The translations under genes were made by a program, and so were the position numbers. Shown in pieces: positions 6,832-8,179 of a stretch of DNA of 8,179 nt (within the stretch, counting starts at the first letter, position 1; each line of letters begins with the position of its first letter). This DNA comes from DASUKL01 sp036278755 (lineage in GTDB: Bacteria; Chloroflexota; Limnocylindria; Limnocylindrales; CSP1-4): contig DASUKL010000055.1 of NCBI GenBank assembly GCA_036278755.1, positions 1 to 8,179 of the forward strand, given 5' to 3'. The notes under the pieces were generated by a model, which saw only the letters and a list, made by a program, of their open reading frames with translations, was not told the DNA's origin and made no database searches.

Positions 6832-6853
6832 GCTGACTGACTGGTCAGTCAGC
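6832..6853. promoter_or_regulatory. 22-bp palindromic TetR-type operator
   Basis: Arms GCTGACTGAC (6832-6841) and GTCAGTCAGC (6844-6853) are perfect inverted repeats around a central TG. The TGAC/GTCA-rich dyad is of the kind bound by many TetR regulators. It sits directly after the -10 box of the predicted promoter, over the expected transcription start, where bound repressor would block initiation. Each arm also repeats TGAC in tandem (CTGACTGAC), a direct repeat inside the dyad. It is the only perfect palindrome of this size seen near the repressor gene. Confidence 0.8.
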
Positions 6854-6882
6854 AGTTTGCACCAGGACCGGCAGCCTGTCAA
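6854..6882 (-). promoter_or_regulatory. Sigma70-like promoter of the repressor-exporter operon
   Basis: On the minus strand a perfect -35 box TTGACA (6877-6882) is followed after exactly 17 nt by CAAACT (6854-6859), a poor -10 matching consensus at the key A2 and T6. The operator begins at the very next base. The spacing and the operator position support it more than the -10 itself. A second -10-like CATTAT at 6806-6811 has no -35. Confidence 0.5.
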
Positions 6883-6909
6883 GGCCTGCCGACGAGAGGC
6901 GGCCATCCG

Positions 6910-7079
6910 TTTGCTGGCCGCAACGCGATCGCCCGGTTCGGGGTCGGCGACGCCGTCGGCCATCGGTATCGGGCCGACCTATTTGCTGGCCGCAACGCGA
7001 TCGCCCGGTTCGGGGTCGGCGACGCCGTCGGCCATCGGTATCGGGCCGACCTATTTGCTGGCCGCAACGCAATCGCCCG
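6910..7079. repeat. 72-bp tandem repeat, two perfect copies plus a partial third
   Basis: Copies at 6910-6981 and 6982-7053 are identical; a third, truncated copy covers 7054-7079 with one change (G to A at 7071). Every copy begins TTTGCTGGCCGCAACGC. Each full unit holds the 8-bp palindrome GCGATCGC, lost in the partial copy, and the pair GGTCGGC / GCCGACC that can form a 7-bp stem with a 24-nt loop. On the minus strand each full unit contains ATG followed by 17 codons and TAG, with G/C-rich third positions (MADGVADPEPGDRVAASK). The 72-nt length keeps all frames open on the plus strand. It lies between the dehydrogenase gene and the exporter promoter. Zero divergence between full copies suggests a recent duplication or an assembly artefact. 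Confidence 0.9.
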
Positions 7080-7134
7080 CGACGTCTGACCGGCCCTCGA
7101 GGCCACGGACTGCCGGCCGGCCGCGGCGGACGGG

Positions 7135-8133
7135 TCAGATCACCAGCACGGCCGCACCGGCCACCTCGCCGGCCCGCAGGCGGCGCAGAGCCTCGTTGGC
7201 CTCGGCCAGTGGCAGCGGCTCCGGCTCGGTCACGAAGCCCCGGCTCGCCGCCAGGGCGAGGAACTCGCGGGCGTCGCGCCGGGTGACGTTGGCCACGCTG
7301 CGCAGAACGCGCTCCTCCCACAGGAGACCGTAGTCGAAGGCCGGGATGCCATCGAGGTGGATGGCATTGACCACCACCGTCCCGCCCGGGGCGAGGGCGC
7401 CCAGCGCATCCAGCACGACCGAGCCGACCGGGGCGAAGGTGACCGCAGCATCGAGCGGCCAGGGCGGCCGCTCACCGGACCGGCCCACCCAGGCGGCACC
7501 CATGGCCTCGGCTCGTTCGAGGTCCACGGGGGAGCGCGAGACGACCGCGACCTCGCAGCCCCAGGCCAGGGCGACCTGGATGGCCAGGCGGGCGGAGGCG
7601 CCGAAGCCGTAGAGGCCCAGCCGGCGGCCGCCCTCGACCCCGGCCAGCCGCAGGGCGCGATAGCCGATCACCCCGCCGCACAGCAGCGGAGCGGCGTGGA
7701 GGTCGTCGAACGCCTCGGGGATGGGCACGGCCACGTCGGCCCGGATGAGCATCGCCTCGGCATAGCCGCCATCCCGGTCCCAGCCGTGGAAGGTGGCCTG
7801 TGGACAGAGGTTCTCCTGACCGGCCCGGCAGTAGCGGCAGGTCCCATCGGCGCCGGCCAGCCAGGTGGCCCCGGCCCGGTCGCCCACGGCCCAGCCGTCG
7901 ACGCCGGCGCCCACAGCGCCGATGCGGCCCACGGCCTGGTGGCCGGGCACGATGGGCAGCCGATGGGCGTCCAGGTCACCCTCGGCCAGCTGGAGGTCGG
8001 TCCGGCACACGGCGCAGACCCCGACCTGCAGAAGCACCTCACCAAGCCCGGGTTCGAGCGGCGGCCGTACCGCCTCCACGAGCGGCCCGCGGCCGTCAGC
8101 CGGGCCTGGGGCGGCGAGCTGCCAGGCGCGCAT
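7135..8133 (-). CDS. Zinc-dependent alcohol dehydrogenase (AdhA-like MDR)
   Basis: Medium-chain NAD(P)-dependent dehydrogenase, 332 aa, oxidising alcohols or reducing aldehydes in the cytosol. The catalytic domain carries the active zinc ligands C43 in VCAVCRTDL, H65 in PGHQAVG and C152 in LLCGGVIGYRAL, the Cys-His-Cys set of the AdhA type. The structural zinc loop reads ADGTCRYCRAGQENLC (95-110): C99, C102 and C110 are present, but the first position is Asp96 instead of Cys. The Rossmann part has YGFGASA (175-181) as the dinucleotide motif; S199-R200 after the second strand may favour NADPH, which is inference. Both ends look complete. The start ATG at 8133 comes 2 nt after the stop of an upstream frame (TGACCATG), so it is likely the second or later gene of an operon; AGG lies upstream within that gene. 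The physiological substrate is unknown. Downstream comes no clear terminator, only the tandem repeat. Confidence 0.93.
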   Translation of the reverse strand: MRAWQLAAPGPADGRGPLVEAVRPPLEPGLGEVLLQVGVCAVCRTDLQLAEGDLDAHRLPIVPGHQAVGRIGAVGAGVDGWAVGDRAGATWLAGADGTCRYCRAGQENLCPQATFHGWDRDGGYAEAMLIRADVAVPIPEAFDDLHAAPLLCGGVIGYRALRLAGVEGGRRLGLYGFGASARLAIQVALAWGCEVAVVSRSPVDLERAEAMGAAWVGRSGERPPWPLDAAVTFAPVGSVVLDALGALAPGGTVVVNAIHLDGIPAFDYGLLWEERVLRSVANVTRRDAREFLALAASRGFVTEPEPLPLAEANEALRRLRAGEVAGAAVLVI

Positions 8134-8135
8134 GG

Positions 8136-8179
8136 TCAGGACCTCGCGGACGCCCAGTCGAGGATCGCCTCAGCCCACG
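8136..8179 (-). CDS. C-terminal end of an unidentified upstream gene (partial)
   Basis: The minus strand is open from the window edge to TGA at 8136-8138, encoding WAEAILDWASARS as the last 13 residues. Third positions are almost all G or C, as in the neighbouring genes, and the stop is 2 nt before the dehydrogenase ATG, the spacing of a coupled operon pair. Thirteen residues are too few to name a family. Confidence 0.45.
   Translation of the reverse strand, partial: WAEAILDWASARS

Noticed and set aside
6910..7079. CRISPR array or iteron set
   Set aside because: Units are directly abutting with no variable spacers, only two full copies exist, and no cas or replication gene is nearby.
7083..7138. 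Dehydrogenase terminator from CTGACC/GGTCAG and GGCC dyads
   Set aside because: Stems are short, widely spaced or self-overlapping, with no T-tract on the minus strand.
6704..7333. 209-codon plus-strand frame through the tandem repeat
   Set aside because: It overlaps the starts and ends of the TetR and dehydrogenase genes in antisense, and no convincing ribosome site was seen; it is open largely because the repeat length is a multiple of 3.

Overview
The window is very GC-rich, with strong G/C bias at third codon positions, GTG starts and G-rich Shine-Dalgarno sites. Gene content (soluble GAF/PAS histidine kinase, two-domain cupin, KdpE-like regulator, TetR-controlled ABC-2 exporter, AdhA-type zinc dehydrogenase) fits a high-GC Chloroflexota (for example Limnocylindria/Ellin6529-like metagenome genomes) or an actinomycete. 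This taxonomic guess rests on composition and protein style only.

Left block, plus strand. A 694-aa cytoplasmic histidine kinase (154-2238) is followed after 47 bp by a 263-aa cupin protein with an internal duplication (2286-3077). A 454-bp gene-free stretch then leads to a KdpE/OmpR-type response regulator (3532-4275). Kinase and regulator are plausibly cognate, with the cupin gene between them. Bases 1-153 hold no assignable gene. The gene-free stretch is the most interesting part of the window. It holds a 9-bp hairpin after the cupin gene, a long hairpin capped by a possible GUAA tetraloop, a nested set of pairings forming a three-way junction, and a hairpin that buries the regulator's Shine-Dalgarno. 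A competing pairing links the last two, which is the layout of a translational riboswitch or other cis-acting RNA switch. The match to a switch is inferred from hand-made base pairing only.

Right block, minus strand, convergent with the first across about 55 bp. Reading in transcription order (right to left): the tail of an unidentified gene at the right edge, a zinc-dependent alcohol dehydrogenase (8133-7135), two and a third copies of a 72-bp tandem repeat (7079-6910), a promoter with a perfect TTGACA box, a 22-bp palindromic TetR-type operator, then a tightly overlapping operon: TetR repressor (6713-6066), ABC ATPase (6069-5134), ABC-2 permease (5134-4331). The simplest reading is an autoregulated efflux operon: the repressor binds the palindrome just downstream of its own -10 box and is released by a ligand that the pump exports or that signals stress. 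The substrate is not predictable.
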